This document shows positions 9,950 to 19,189 of a stretch of 64,000 bases of DNA, in pieces (positions within the stretch are counted from its first letter, which is position 1; each line of letters begins with the position of its first letter). Source of the stretch: Rubrivivax sp. (GTDB taxonomy: Bacteria > Pseudomonadota > Gammaproteobacteria > Burkholderiales > Burkholderiaceae_C); the NCBI GenBank assembly GCA_016790425.1, contig JAEUPF010000025.1, positions 1-64,000 of the forward strand, in the 5' to 3' direction. The notes beneath the pieces were generated by a model. The model saw only the letters and a program-made list of their open reading frames with translations, had not been told where the DNA came from and did not search any database. The position numbers and the translations under genes are program-made.

Positions 9950-10969
9950 ATGCTCAAGCACACCCTCGTTGCCGCCGCCCTCGCCGTGGCCGCCGCCGGC
10001 AGCGCGCATGCCGGCAAGACGATCGATGCGATCAAGCAGCGCGGCCAGCTCGTCTGCGGCGTCAACCCGAGCCTGCCCGGCTTCTCGGCTGCCGACAGCC
10101 AGGGCAACTGGGCCGGCCTGGACGTCGACGTGTGCAAGGCGGTCGCCGCGACGCTGCTCAGCGACGCCGCCAAGATCAAGTGGGTGCCGCTGAACGCGTC
10201 GCAGCGCTTCGCGGCGCTGCAATCGGGCGAGATCGACATCCTGTCGCGCAACACCACCTGGACGCTGACCCGCGACGCCTCGCTCGGCCTGAGCTTCACC
10301 GGCACCACGTACTACGACGGCCAGGGCTTCATGGTCACCAAGAAGAGCAAGATCACCAGCGCCAAGCAGCTCAAGGGCGCCACCGTGTGCGTGCAGTCGG
10401 GCACCACCACCGAGAAGAACCTGACCGACTTCTCCAAGGCGTTCAACCTGGGCATCAAGCCGGTCGTCTTCGAGACGCAGGAAGCGACCAACAAGGCCTA
10501 CTTCTCCGGCCGCTGCCAGGCCTACACCACCGACGCTTCGGGGCTGGCCTCCATCCGCAACAAGGAAGCGGGCAATCCCGACGACCACGTGATCCTGCCC
10601 GAGCTCATCTCCAAGGAGCCGTTGGGCCCGAGCGTGCGCCGCGGCGACGACGAGTTCTTCGCCATCGTCAAGTGGGTGGTGTTCGCCCTCATCGAGGCCG
10701 AGGAGTACGGCATCACGCAGGCCAACGTCGACCAGCTGAAGGCCGACAGCAAGGACCCGGTGGTGCAGCGCATCCTCGGCACCAGCGAAGACACCGGCAA
10801 GCTGCTCGGCCTGGACCGTGACTGGGCCTACCGCGCCATCAAGGCGGTGGGCAACTACGGCGAGATCTTCGAGCGCAACGTCGGCCCCAAGAGTTCGCTC
10901 AAGCTGCCGCGCGGCGCCAACAACCAGTGGAACAAGGGCGGCCTGATGTACGCGCCGCCGGTGCGCTGA
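9950..10969 (+). CDS. aapJ: General L-amino-acid ABC transporter, periplasmic binding protein
   Basis: A 339-residue solute-binding protein of the AapJ/BztA type. A signal peptide ends at SAHA (about residue 21), and the mature chain opens KTIDAIKQRGQLVCGVNPSLPGF, with the family blocks DVDVCKAVAA, RFAALQSGEIDILSRNTTWT and the C-terminal GGLMYAPPVR. It captures polar and acidic L-amino acids in the periplasm and delivers them to AapQM. It heads a four-gene set in the order J-Q-M-P with short gaps. The ATG is preceded by a GGAAGAGG-type ribosome-binding sequence. Confidence 0.95.
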   Translation: MLKHTLVAAALAVAAAGSAHAGKTIDAIKQRGQLVCGVNPSLPGFSAADSQGNWAGLDVDVCKAVAATLLSDAAKIKWVPLNASQRFAALQSGEIDILSRNTTWTLTRDASLGLSFTGTTYYDGQGFMVTKKSKITSAKQLKGATVCVQSGTTTEKNLTDFSKAFNLGIKPVVFETQEATNKAYFSGRCQAYTTDASGLASIRNKEAGNPDDHVILPELISKEPLGPSVRRGDDEFFAIVKWVVFALIEAEEYGITQANVDQLKADSKDPVVQRILGTSEDTGKLLGLDRDWAYRAIKAVGNYGEIFERNVGPKSSLKLPRGANNQWNKGGLMYAPPVR

Positions 10970-10993
10970 GGGGCGGCGCCGCACGCGTCGCCG

Positions 10994-12223
10994 ATGGCCG
11001 CCCCGGCCACCCCGGCCGCCCCGCCCGACCCGGTCGCCCCGGTCGCGCCGAAGGCGCCGCCGCCGCGCCGCTCGCCGTTGTCCTGGCGCAGCCGGGCCTT
11101 CCGCGGCTGGCTGTACCAGGGGGTCGCGCTGGCGCTGATCGCGCTGGCCGCGGCCTACCTGCTGCACAACACGCTGGAGAACATGCGTGTTCGCGGCATC
11201 CAGAGCGGCTTCGACTTCATCGAGCAGCCGGCCGGCTTCGCCATCGGCGAGAGCGTGGTCCCGTTCGATTCGTCGGAGAGCTACGGCAAGGCGTTCCTCG
11301 TCGGCCTGTCCAACACGTTCCGCGTCGCGGTGCTGGGCATCTTCGCCGCGACGGTGCTCGGCACGCTGGTGGGCATCGGCCGGCTGTCGCGCAACACCCT
11401 CGTGCGCTCGCTGAGCGGCGCCTACGTCGACGGCATCCGCAACGTGCCGCTGCTGCTGCAGCTGTTCATCTGGTACTTCGTGCTCACCGAGAAGCTGCCG
11501 CCGATCGAGGAGGCGCTGCAGCCGCTGCCGGGCGTGTTCTTCAGCAAGAACGGGCTGCAGTTCCCGCACCCGGTGTGGGCGCCGGGGCACTGGCTCACCC
11601 TGGCCGGCTTCGCGCTCGGCTGCGCCGGCGTGTGGGCCTGGAGCCGCTACTCGCGCGCTCGCTTCGAGCGCACCGGGCGGCCGCTGCCGTTGCTGCTGCC
11701 GGCGCTGGCGGTCCTGGCGCTGGGCACGGCGCTCGGCTGGCTCGCCGGTGGCGCGCCGGGGGCGATGGACACGCCCGAGAAGACCGAGATCAACGTCGTC
11801 GGCGGCGGCGCGGTGACGCCGGAGTTCCTCACCGTGCTCGTCGGCCTGACCGTCTACACCGCCGCCTACATCGCCGAGGTGGTGCGCGGCGGCATCCAGG
11901 CAGTGCCGTTCGGCCAGCACGAGGCGAGCGTGTCGCTGGGCCTCACGCGCGCGCGCGAGCTGCGCCTGGTGCAGCTGCCGCAGGCGCTGCGCGTGATCAT
12001 CCCGCCGATGACCAACCAGTACCTGAACCTCACGAAGAACTCGTCGCTGGCGGTGGCGGTGGGGTATCCCGACCTGGTGTCGATCTCGACAACGTCGTTG
12101 AACCAGACCGGCCGTGCCATCGAGTGCATCGCGCTGGTGATGGCGTGCTACCTGACGCTGTCGCTGCTCACGTCGGCGGCGATGAACTGGTACAACCGGC
12201 GCGCGGCGATCAGGGAACGGTGA
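10994..12223 (+). CDS. aapQ: General L-amino-acid ABC transporter, permease AapQ
   Basis: A 409-residue inner-membrane permease. The long insertion between the first and second transmembrane halves, typical of AapQ/BztB, covers about residues 175-285. The EAA-loop motif is visible as EASVSLGLTRARELRLVQLPQ, split around residue 320, and the C-terminus has TKNSSLAVAVGYPDL. It pairs with AapM to form the translocation channel. The N-terminus (first 28 residues) is a Pro/Ala-rich cytoplasmic tail. Only 1 base separates its stop from the AapM start, indicating one transcript. Confidence 0.94.
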   Translation: MAAPATPAAPPDPVAPVAPKAPPPRRSPLSWRSRAFRGWLYQGVALALIALAAAYLLHNTLENMRVRGIQSGFDFIEQPAGFAIGESVVPFDSSESYGKAFLVGLSNTFRVAVLGIFAATVLGTLVGIGRLSRNTLVRSLSGAYVDGIRNVPLLLQLFIWYFVLTEKLPPIEEALQPLPGVFFSKNGLQFPHPVWAPGHWLTLAGFALGCAGVWAWSRYSRARFERTGRPLPLLLPALAVLALGTALGWLAGGAPGAMDTPEKTEINVVGGGAVTPEFLTVLVGLTVYTAAYIAEVVRGGIQAVPFGQHEASVSLGLTRARELRLVQLPQALRVIIPPMTNQYLNLTKNSSLAVAVGYPDLVSISTTSLNQTGRAIECIALVMACYLTLSLLTSAAMNWYNRRAAIRER

Positions 12224-12224
12224 C

Positions 12225-13348
12225 GTGGCCGACTCGATGAGCACCGCCGGCGGCGCCGTCTACGCGCCGATCGCCAGCCGCGAGCCGCCGGTGGCGACGC
12301 AGGGCCCGCTCGCCTGGCTCAGGCGCAACCTCTTCGACGGCTGGCTCAACTCGCTGGCGACGCTGGTCACGCTGGCCGTGCTGGCCTGGGCGCTGCCGCC
12401 GCTGTTCGGCTGGTCGGTGCTGCACGCCGTGGCCGCGCCCGACAACGCCGCCTGCCGTGCCGCGCACGAGACCGGCGCCTGCTGGGGCGTCATCGCCGAG
12501 AAGGGCCGCCTGATTCTCTTCGGCCGCTACCCGTTCGATGAGCAGTGGCGGCCGCTGGCGGCCTGCGCGATCCTCATCGCGCTCTTGATCGCCAGCTGCC
12601 TGCGGCCCTTCTGGAAGCCGTGGCTGGCGCCGCTGTGGGTGGCGGTGCTGGCGGTGTGCTTCGTTCTGATGCGCGGCGGCGTGTTCGGCCTCACCGCCGT
12701 GGAAACGGCGCGCTGGGGCGGCTTCCCGCTGACGCTGGCGCTCGCGGTGGTGAGCCTGGTGGTGGCGTTTCCGCTGGCCATCGGGGTGGCGCTGGGGCGC
12801 AGCTCGCACCTGCCGGCGATCCGCGCCGTGTGCGTGCTCTATGTCGAGCTGATCCGCGGCGTGCCGCTGATCTCGGTGCTGTTCATGGCTTCGTTCATGT
12901 TCCCGCTGTTCATGCCGCAGGGAACGACCATCGACGTGCTGCTGCGCGTGCTGGTGGGGATGACGCTGTTCGCCGCGGCGTATCTCGCCGAGGTGGTGCG
13001 CGGCGGCCTGCAGGCCCTGCCCAAGGGGCAGGTCGAGGCGGCGCAGTCGCTGGGCCTGAACTACTGGCAGACGCAGCGCAAGATCGTGCTGCCGCAGGCG
13101 CTGCGGCTGGTGGTGCCGGCCATCGTCAACAGCTTCATCAGCACCTTCAAGGACACCTCGCTGGTGACCATCGTCAGCCTGTACGACCTCACCGGTGCGC
13201 TGCAGCTGGCGCTGGGCGACGCCGACTGGCGCAAGTTCTTCCTCGAAGGGCAGCTCTTCGTCGCCGCGGTGTACTTCGTGTTCTGCTTCGCGCTGTCGCG
13301 CTACAGCCGCTGGGTCGAGGCGTACCTGAACACCGGCATGCGCCGGCA

Positions 13349-13352
<4 letters not shown>
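12225..13352 (+). CDS. aapM: General L-amino-acid ABC transporter, permease AapM
   Basis: A 375-residue inner-membrane partner of AapQ. The second half has the conserved blocks [20 protein letters not shown] and, in the EAA loop, [21 protein letters not shown] (around residues 270-290), ending with [12 protein letters not shown]. The start is GTG at 12225, 1 base after the aapQ stop; an ATG four codons later is an alternative. Its stop overlaps the aapP ATG (ATGA), so translation of the two is probably coupled. Confidence 0.94.
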
Positions 13353-14134
<782 letters not shown>

Positions 14135-14194
14135 AGTCGCTGCGCAGCAAGAACGCCTGAGGCCCCGCCGGGCGCGCAGCCACCTCCTCCCGCC

Positions 14195-14737
14195 GTGGCC
14201 TTGATCTTCCCGCCACACGAACTGCGCGCCGCCGGCGACGCGCTGCCGCGGCCGCATGCCGACAGCTACTGGGTCGTGCCCGGCCGCCTGCTCGCCGGGG
14301 CCCACCCTTCGCAGCACCTGCCGGCGCTGCTGGCAGCCGGCGTGGACAGCTACATCGACCTGACGCAAGCGCCGCACCCGCCGGCGCCCTATGTGCAGTG
14401 GCTCGGCGAGCGCGCCAGGTGGCAAGGCTTCGCCATCGTCGACTACGGCGTGCCCGAGGCGGCGCTGATGCGGCGCATCCTCGACGCCGTCGACGCCTCG
14501 CTCGCCCAAGGCGCCACCGTCTACGTGCACTGCCACGCCGGCGTCGGGCGCACCGGCACCGCGGTGGGCTGCTGGCTCGTCGAGCAGGGCCTGGCCGCCG
14601 CAGAGGCGCTGGCCCTCATCGATGCCAAGCGGCGCGTGCTGGCGCGCTACTCGTGGATGCCGCGCTCGCCGGAGACCGAAGCGCAGCACGCTTTCGTGCG
14701 ACAGTGGCGCAAGGGCAGCGGCGCCGCGGCGCCCTAG
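14195..14737 (+). CDS. Dual-specificity/tyrosine phosphatase-like protein
   Basis: A 180-residue cytoplasmic protein with the phosphatase P-loop [10 protein letters not shown]: nucleophile Cys113, phosphate-binding Arg119. The upstream [12 protein letters not shown] segment could supply the general-acid aspartate, though its exact residue is uncertain. It resembles the compact bacterial DSP/PTP-like proteins; substrates (phosphoprotein, inositide or sugar) cannot be told from sequence. The start is GTG at 14195 with no obvious Shine-Dalgarno. It follows the Aap operon by 60 bp on the same strand but has no evident functional link. Confidence 0.8.
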   Translation: MALIFPPHELRAAGDALPRPHADSYWVVPGRLLAGAHPSQHLPALLAAGVDSYIDLTQAPHPPAPYVQWLGERARWQGFAIVDYGVPEAALMRRILDAVDASLAQGATVYVHCHAGVGRTGTAVGCWLVEQGLAAAEALALIDAKRRVLARYSWMPRSPETEAQHAFVRQWRKGSGAAAP

Positions 14738-14806
14738 CATTGCCCGGCTCACCGAGACCCGAGGAGCCCGAGTGGCCGGGGCCGGCGTGTTGCGAGGGGC
14801 ATGGTG

Positions 14807-14961
14807 CGCGCACGCCGCCGATCATCGCGCTCACCGCTGCCGCCCTCGCGCACGAGCGCGAAGAGGCGCTCAGGGCAGGCATGGACGCATTCCTCACCAA
14901 GGCCGTGGATCCCGAGCAACTGCGCAGCGTGTTGATCAGCACCTGCGCCGCAGCTCGGTAG
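14807..14961 (+). pseudogene. Orphan C-terminal fragment of a response-regulator receiver domain
   Basis: An open frame of about 51 codons reads [20 protein letters not shown] then [20 protein letters not shown] and stops at 14961. That is the beta4-alpha4-beta5-alpha5 end of a receiver domain as found at the C-terminus of hybrid kinases (the LTA, AGMD and LTKAV positions match, with the conserved lysine). There is no ATG with a ribosome-binding site in front, and the phosphorylation half of the domain is missing. It is therefore a relic of a deleted hybrid kinase or regulator gene, lying between the phosphatase gene and the bufferin operon promoter. Confidence 0.75.
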
Positions 14962-14980
14962 AAACCCTGGCGCCGAGCGT

Positions 14981-15006
14981 GTAACCCCTGCGCCCGGGCG
15001 GGCGAC
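14981..15006 (+). promoter_or_regulatory. Candidate SigF-type (ECF) promoter of the bufferin operon
   Basis: The sequence GTAACC (14981-14986) is followed after exactly 16 bases by CGAC (15003-15006). The Caulobacter SigF promoter, as I recall it, is GTAACC-N16-CGAA, so this is a perfect -35 with a 3-of-4 -10. The first operon ATG is at 15108, giving a leader of about 95 bases. The matching ECF sigma factor and its anti-sigma are the last two genes of the same operon, so autoregulation is expected. Confidence 0.65.
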
Positions 15007-15107
15007 TGAGCAGCCGGTGCCGTCTGACGCTTGCAGCCCGGTTCGGGGCGGCATCGGCGCGGGCGGGGCCGCCGTCGTCAACCTCATCCGCTTTGGAGCA
15101 ACCATCC

Positions 15108-15443
15108 ATGTCCAAGACCCGCTCGCCGTCGCCCGCCCAGGCCCAGGCCGTTTCGCTCGCCCTCGCCTTCGGCGCCGCCATCGCGCTCGCCCAGGCCCCG
15201 GCGCTGGCGCAGCAGCCCGCCGCCGACAAGGAGAAGTGCTTCGGCGTCGCCATGAAGGGCAAGAACGACTGCGCCGCCGGCCCGGGCACCACCTGCGCCG
15301 GCACCAGCGTGCGCGACTACCAGGGCAACTCGTGGAAGTACGTGTCCAAGGGCACCTGCGAGAAGACCGAGAGCAAGACCTCGCCCACCGGCTTCGGCCA
15401 GATGAAGGACTTCATGGAGAAGAAGATGGAGAAGAAGGCTTGA
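15108..15443 (+). CDS. bufA1: Bufferin-type copper-binding peptide precursor (DUF2282 family)
   Basis: A 111-residue precursor. The N-terminal signal peptide (about 1-34, ending APALA) targets the periplasm. The mature part carries the four cysteines typical of the family: Cys44, Cys55, Cys63 and Cys84 ([27 protein letters not shown]). In characterised bufferins, cysteines are converted by an MNIO enzyme to copper-chelating heterocycles. The tail is Lys/Met-rich. The ATG at 15108 is chosen over a TTG at 15093 because GGAG precedes it by 9 bases and the signal peptide starts there. The stop overlaps the next ATG (TGATG), suggesting coupling with the modifying enzyme. Confidence 0.92.
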   Translation: MSKTRSPSPAQAQAVSLALAFGAAIALAQAPALAQQPAADKEKCFGVAMKGKNDCAAGPGTTCAGTSVRDYQGNSWKYVSKGTCEKTESKTSPTGFGQMKDFMEKKMEKKA

Positions 15444-16357
15444 TGATCCAGGCCGGCTTCGGCCTGAAGGCCGCGCACCTGCGCGAGCTGCTGGCGCGCG
15501 AGCCGGCTTCGCTCGTGGCCGGCGCGGCCTTCTTCGAGGTGCACGCCGAGAACTACATGGTCGCCGGCGGTCCGTTGCTGCGCCACCTGCAGGCGGTGCG
15601 CGAACGCTGGCCGCTGTCGATCCACGGCGTGGGCTTGTCGATCGGCGGCGAAGGGCCGCTGGACGCCGCGCACCTCGCCCGCCTGGCCGGCCTCGTCGAG
15701 CGCTTCGAGCCGCGCTGGTTCAGCGAACACCTGGCCTGGTCGAGCCACGGCGGCCGCTGGTTCAACGACCTCTTGCCGCTGCCTTACGACCGCGCGACGC
15801 TGCAACGCGTGTGCGACCACGTGCAGCAGGTGCAAGAGCGCCTGAAGCGAACGCTGCTGCTGGAGAACCCGAGCACCTACGTCGAGTTCGCCACGTCGAC
15901 GATGGACGAAGGCGCCTTTCTCGCCGAGGTGGTGCGCCGCACCGGCTGCGGCCTGCTGCTGGACGTGAACAACGCCTACGTCAGCGCCGTGAACCACGGC
16001 CGCGACCCCTGGGCGCTGATCGCGGCCTTGCCGGCCGCCGCGGTGGGCGAGATCCACCTCGCCGGCTTCGCCGAGGACCGCGACGCCGCCGGCGACCGCC
16101 TGCTCATCGACCATCACGGCGCGCCGGTGGACGCGGCGGTGTGGTCGCTGTACGAGCGCACCGTGGCGCACCTGCTGCCGCTGGCCGGCCCGGTGCCGAC
16201 GCTGATCGAACGCGACAACGACGTGCCGCCCATGGCGCGGCTCGAAGCCGAGGCGCTCGAGGCGGCGGCCTGCCAGCGGCGGCTAATGCAGCAGCAATGC
16301 GAGCCGCATCGGCGGCGCGTTCGCGCTGCAGGCGAAGCGCCTCGGCTCGCCGCCTGA
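15443..16357 (+). CDS. bufB1: Multinuclear non-heme iron (MNIO, DUF692) bufferin-modifying enzyme
   Basis: A 304-residue TIM-barrel protein of the DUF692/MNIO family that post-translationally oxidises cysteines of the precursor in the cytoplasm. Metal-ligand regions are visible: FFEVHAENYM near residue 33, the SIHGVGLSIG stretch with its His, WFSEHLAW, LLLENPSTYV, LLLDVNNAYVSAVNHG, GEIHLAGFAED and the DHHGAPVD pair. The ATG at 15443 overlaps the bufA1 stop. The partner protein follows 83 bp downstream. The reaction on this exact peptide is inferred from family and context. Confidence 0.93.
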   Translation: MIQAGFGLKAAHLRELLAREPASLVAGAAFFEVHAENYMVAGGPLLRHLQAVRERWPLSIHGVGLSIGGEGPLDAAHLARLAGLVERFEPRWFSEHLAWSSHGGRWFNDLLPLPYDRATLQRVCDHVQQVQERLKRTLLLENPSTYVEFATSTMDEGAFLAEVVRRTGCGLLLDVNNAYVSAVNHGRDPWALIAALPAAAVGEIHLAGFAEDRDAAGDRLLIDHHGAPVDAAVWSLYERTVAHLLPLAGPVPTLIERDNDVPPMARLEAEALEAAACQRRLMQQQCEPHRRRVRAAGEAPRLAA

Positions 16358-16440
16358 CGCCGTGCACCGGACGGTCACCCGAAGATCACCCGAAGCACCC
16401 ACCCGACGTCGCCCGAAGATCGCCCGAGCCACGCCGCGCC

Positions 16441-17280
16441 ATGCTGTCCTCACCGTCCGGCCACTTCACCTTCGCCGCGGCGCTGCTCGATCCCGGGCGG
16501 CCCGTGCCGGCGCAGCTGCGCGCCAGCAACGGCTCGGACGTGGCGGCGCGCTTCGCGGTCCACCGCAACAACGTCGTCGCCTCGCTCGTCGGCGTGCTGG
16601 CCGACACGTTCCCGGTGGTGCAGCAACTCGTCGGCGACGAGTTCTTCCGCGCGCTGGCGCGCGAGTTCGTGCGCGAGCAGCCGCCGCGCTCGCCGGTGAT
16701 GCTCGACTACGGCGAAACCTTCCCGGCGTGGCTGGCGGCGTTCGAGCCCGCCACCGCGTGGCCCTGTCTCGCCGATGTCGCCCGGCTCGAGTTCGCTCGC
16801 CTGCGCGCCTTCCACGCCGCCGACGCAGCTGCGGTCGAAGCCACCGCGCTGGCCGGCGCGATGGCCGAGCCGCAGCGGCTTGCCTCGATGGCGCTGGCGC
16901 TGCACCCGTCGCTCGCCGTGGTGGCGTCGGCGCACCCCATCGTCTCGCTGTGGGCAGCGCATCAGCTCGCCGACGCCGAGCGCGACGCGGCGCTCGAACG
17001 CATCGGCCTCGCCGGTCGGGGCGCGGGCGAGACCGCCCTCGTGCTGCGCCACGACGACGATGCGCTCGTGCTGCGGATCGCGCGGGCCGACGGCGAACTG
17101 GCGCGGCGCCTGCAAGCGGGGGCGCCGCTGGCCGAGGCGCTGGCGAAGAGCCCTTCGGCGGACTTTGCGCCGCTGCTCGCGCTGCTGCTGCGGCACGGCG
17201 CGGTCACCGCGCTGCTGCACCCCGGCGATGATCGCGGCCTCGACACCGCGCCCCAAACTCCCGCGGAGAAGCCGACATGA
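16441..17280 (+). CDS. bufC1: MNIO partner protein (DUF2063 family)
   Basis: A 279-residue protein whose N-terminal domain (about 1-110) is the DUF2063 'putative DNA-binding' domain: FRALAREFVREQPPRSPVMLDYGE is split around residue 75, preceded by RFAVHRNNVVASLVGVLADT. In bufferin and related clusters this partner presents the precursor to the MNIO enzyme; DNA binding is not supported. The C-terminal half is a less conserved helical/beta domain. The stop overlaps the DoxX start (ATGA). A short gap of 83 bp with cgaagatc-like repeats separates it from bufB1. Confidence 0.9.
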   Translation: MLSSPSGHFTFAAALLDPGRPVPAQLRASNGSDVAARFAVHRNNVVASLVGVLADTFPVVQQLVGDEFFRALAREFVREQPPRSPVMLDYGETFPAWLAAFEPATAWPCLADVARLEFARLRAFHAADAAAVEATALAGAMAEPQRLASMALALHPSLAVVASAHPIVSLWAAHQLADAERDAALERIGLAGRGAGETALVLRHDDDALVLRIARADGELARRLQAGAPLAEALAKSPSADFAPLLALLLRHGAVTALLHPGDDRGLDTAPQTPAEKPT

Positions 17281-17816
17281 CCCCGAACGCCACCACGCCC
17301 AGCGCACCCGTTGCCGACGCAGGCGCTGCCGCGCTCCTGCACCGGCTCGTCGGCCGGGCGCACGCGGCGATGGCCCGCATCCCCGAGTCGGCCATCGCGC
17401 TGCTCGGCCGCTTCTCGCTGGCCGCGGTGTTCTGGAAGTCGGGCCAGACGAAGATCGAAGGCCTCTCGATCGACATCGTCGCCGGCACCTTCGACTTCGG
17501 CTGGCCGCGGCTGGCTTCGTCGGCGGTGGACCTCTTTCGCGACGAGTACCGGCTGCCGCTCCTGCCGCCCGAAGCCGCGGCGACGATGGCGGCCTTCGGC
17601 GAGCACGTGCTGCCGCTGCTGCTGCTGCTGGGCCTGGGCACGCGCTTCGCGGCGCTGGGCCTGCTGGCGATGACGGCGACGATCCAGTTCCTCGTCTATC
17701 CGGGCGCCTACCCCACGCACGGCGTGTGGGCGGCGGTGCTGCTGTGGTTGATGGCGCGTGGGCCCGGCGTGGTCTCGCTCGACCATTGGCTGGCGCGCCG
17801 GCAGTCGCCGGCTTGA
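17277..17816 (+). CDS. DoxX-family membrane protein of the bufferin operon
   Basis: A 179-residue inner-membrane protein with about four transmembrane helices. Family features: a helix start LLGRFSLAAVFWKSGQTKIE (about residues 41-60), a loop with FRDEYRLPLLPP, and a second half with FGEHVLPLLLLLGLGTRFAA. It corresponds in position to GigT of the gold-induced gigPABT operon of Cupriavidus metallidurans (from memory). Its role, possibly redox or quinone-linked, is unknown. It overlaps bufC1 by 4 bases and is followed 40 bp later by the ECF sigma factor. Confidence 0.88.
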   Translation: MTPNATTPSAPVADAGAAALLHRLVGRAHAAMARIPESAIALLGRFSLAAVFWKSGQTKIEGLSIDIVAGTFDFGWPRLASSAVDLFRDEYRLPLLPPEAAATMAAFGEHVLPLLLLLGLGTRFAALGLLAMTATIQFLVYPGAYPTHGVWAAVLLWLMARGPGVVSLDHWLARRQSPA

Positions 17817-17856
17817 TTTTCGGCGCGTGCGCCACGATGGAACCCGCAGCAGCGAC

Positions 17857-18417
17857 ATGCCCACTGAAGCCCCCGGCGGCAACGACTTCGAATCGGGCCT
17901 GAAGCCGCTGTGGCTGCGCGCGCTGGCCGGCGACGAGGCCGCGTACCGGCAAAGCCTGCGCGCCATCGCCAGCCGCCTGCGCGGCTACCTCAGGCGCCGC
18001 CTCGCCGACCTGCCCGACGAAGTCGAAGACCTGGTGCAGGACACGCTGCTGGCGCTGCACCTGCAACGCGGCACCTACGACCGGGCGCTGCCGGTCAGCG
18101 CCTGGGTGGTGGCCATCGCCCGCCACAAGCTCGCCGACCTGTGGCGGCGGCGCGGCCGGCGCGAGAAGCGGCACGAGCCGATCGACGACGTCGACGAGTG
18201 GCTGCTGGCCGTGGATGCCGACGACGGCAGCGCCAGCCGCGACCTCGAGCGGCTGCTGGCCGAACTGCCCGCCGCGCAGCGCCGCGCCATCGTGCTGACC
18301 AAGCTCGAAGGCCTGTCGGTGGCGCAGGCCGCGGCGCACGCCGGCGCTTCCGAATCGGCGATCAAGGTGCAGGTGCACCGCGGCCTGCGCCGGCTGGCCC
18401 TGCTGGTGAAACCGTGA
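17857..18417 (+). CDS. ECF RNA polymerase sigma factor, SigF/ECF16-like
   Basis: A 186-residue sigma-70-family factor. Region 2 spans about residues 35-105, with the -10-recognition segment DLPDEVEDLVQDTLLALHLQ; region 4 spans about 125-180, with the helix-turn-helix VAQAAAHAGASESAIKVQVH. It is encoded directly before an NrsF-type anti-sigma, the arrangement of the ECF16/SigF group that answers heavy metals in Caulobacter. ATG 17857 is preferred to an upstream start that would overlap the DoxX gene. The GTAACC-N16-CGAC box upstream of bufA1 is its likely target. Confidence 0.9.
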   Translation: MPTEAPGGNDFESGLKPLWLRALAGDEAAYRQSLRAIASRLRGYLRRRLADLPDEVEDLVQDTLLALHLQRGTYDRALPVSAWVVAIARHKLADLWRRRGRREKRHEPIDDVDEWLLAVDADDGSASRDLERLLAELPAAQRRAIVLTKLEGLSVAQAAAHAGASESAIKVQVHRGLRRLALLVKP

Positions 18418-18442
18418 CGACCGACTTGCACGGAGTGTTGCC

Positions 18443-19078
18443 ATGAAGACCGACGAACTGATCGACCTGCTCGCCTTGGCCGCCGGCCCGGCGCCGCGCG
18501 CCGTGGCTGCCCGCCGCCTGGTGCCGGCGGCGCTGGCCGGCCTGGCGGCCAGCGCCGTGGTGGCCACGGCGGTGATGGGCCTGGCCGCGCCGGCGCTGCT
18601 GCACACCGCGGCGCCGTGGATGAAGCTCGTCTACGCCGGCGCGCTGGCGCTGGCCGCGGGCTGGCTCACGTCGCGCCTGGCGCGGCCGGTGGCGCGGCTG
18701 GCATTGCCCGGCAGCCTCACGGCCGCCGTCTTCGCCACGATGCTCGCCTTCGGCTCCGCGGCGCTCACCGCCACGCCCGAGGGCGAGCGCGCCGCGGCGC
18801 TGCTCGGGCATTCCTGGCGCACCTGCCCCTGGAGCGTGTTCGCGCTGGCGCTGCCGGCGCTGGCGGCGGCGCTGTGGGCCGTGCGCGGCCTGGCGCCCGT
18901 GCGAGCGCGCGCGGCGGGGTTCGCTGCGGGCTTGTTCGCCGGCGCGGTGGGGGCGCTCGGCTACTCGCTGTCGTGCCCCGAGGTCTCGCCGGCGTTCGTG
19001 GCGCTGTGGTACTCGCTCGGCATCGCGCTCACCGCGCTGCTGGGAAGCTGGCTCGGGCCGCGGGTGCTGCGCTGGTAG
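18443..19078 (+). CDS. nrsF: NrsF-type transmembrane anti-sigma factor (DUF1109)
   Basis: A 211-residue inner-membrane protein with six predicted transmembrane helices, matching the DUF1109/NrsF anti-sigma family in length. Two cysteines sit at residues 128 (HSWRTCPW) and 178 (YSLSCPEV), exactly 50 apart, the same spacing as Cys131 and Cys181 reported for Caulobacter NrsF (from memory), which are needed for metal response. It probably holds the adjacent sigma factor inactive until a metal or thiol signal arrives. GGAG lies 7 bases before the ATG. It ends the operon. Confidence 0.9.
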   Translation: MKTDELIDLLALAAGPAPRAVAARRLVPAALAGLAASAVVATAVMGLAAPALLHTAAPWMKLVYAGALALAAGWLTSRLARPVARLALPGSLTAAVFATMLAFGSAALTATPEGERAAALLGHSWRTCPWSVFALALPALAAALWAVRGLAPVRARAAGFAAGLFAGAVGALGYSLSCPEVSPAFVALWYSLGIALTALLGSWLGPRVLRW

Positions 19079-19189
19079 GTCCGCGGCCGGCGCCCTCGGC
19101 GCGCTGCCGCCGGCATGCACGGGGCGCCGGCACCGGCGGGCGCGCCCGTCTTCCACAATGCGCGCCATGAAGTCCCTCGAGCACCCGAC

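Noticed and set aside
7493..12244. A 1583-codon open frame on the minus strand opposite the histidine kinase and aap genes
   Set aside because: It is an antisense shadow of GC-rich genes: composition is His/Arg/Ala/Gln-rich, it has no domain, and it covers five well-supported plus-strand genes.
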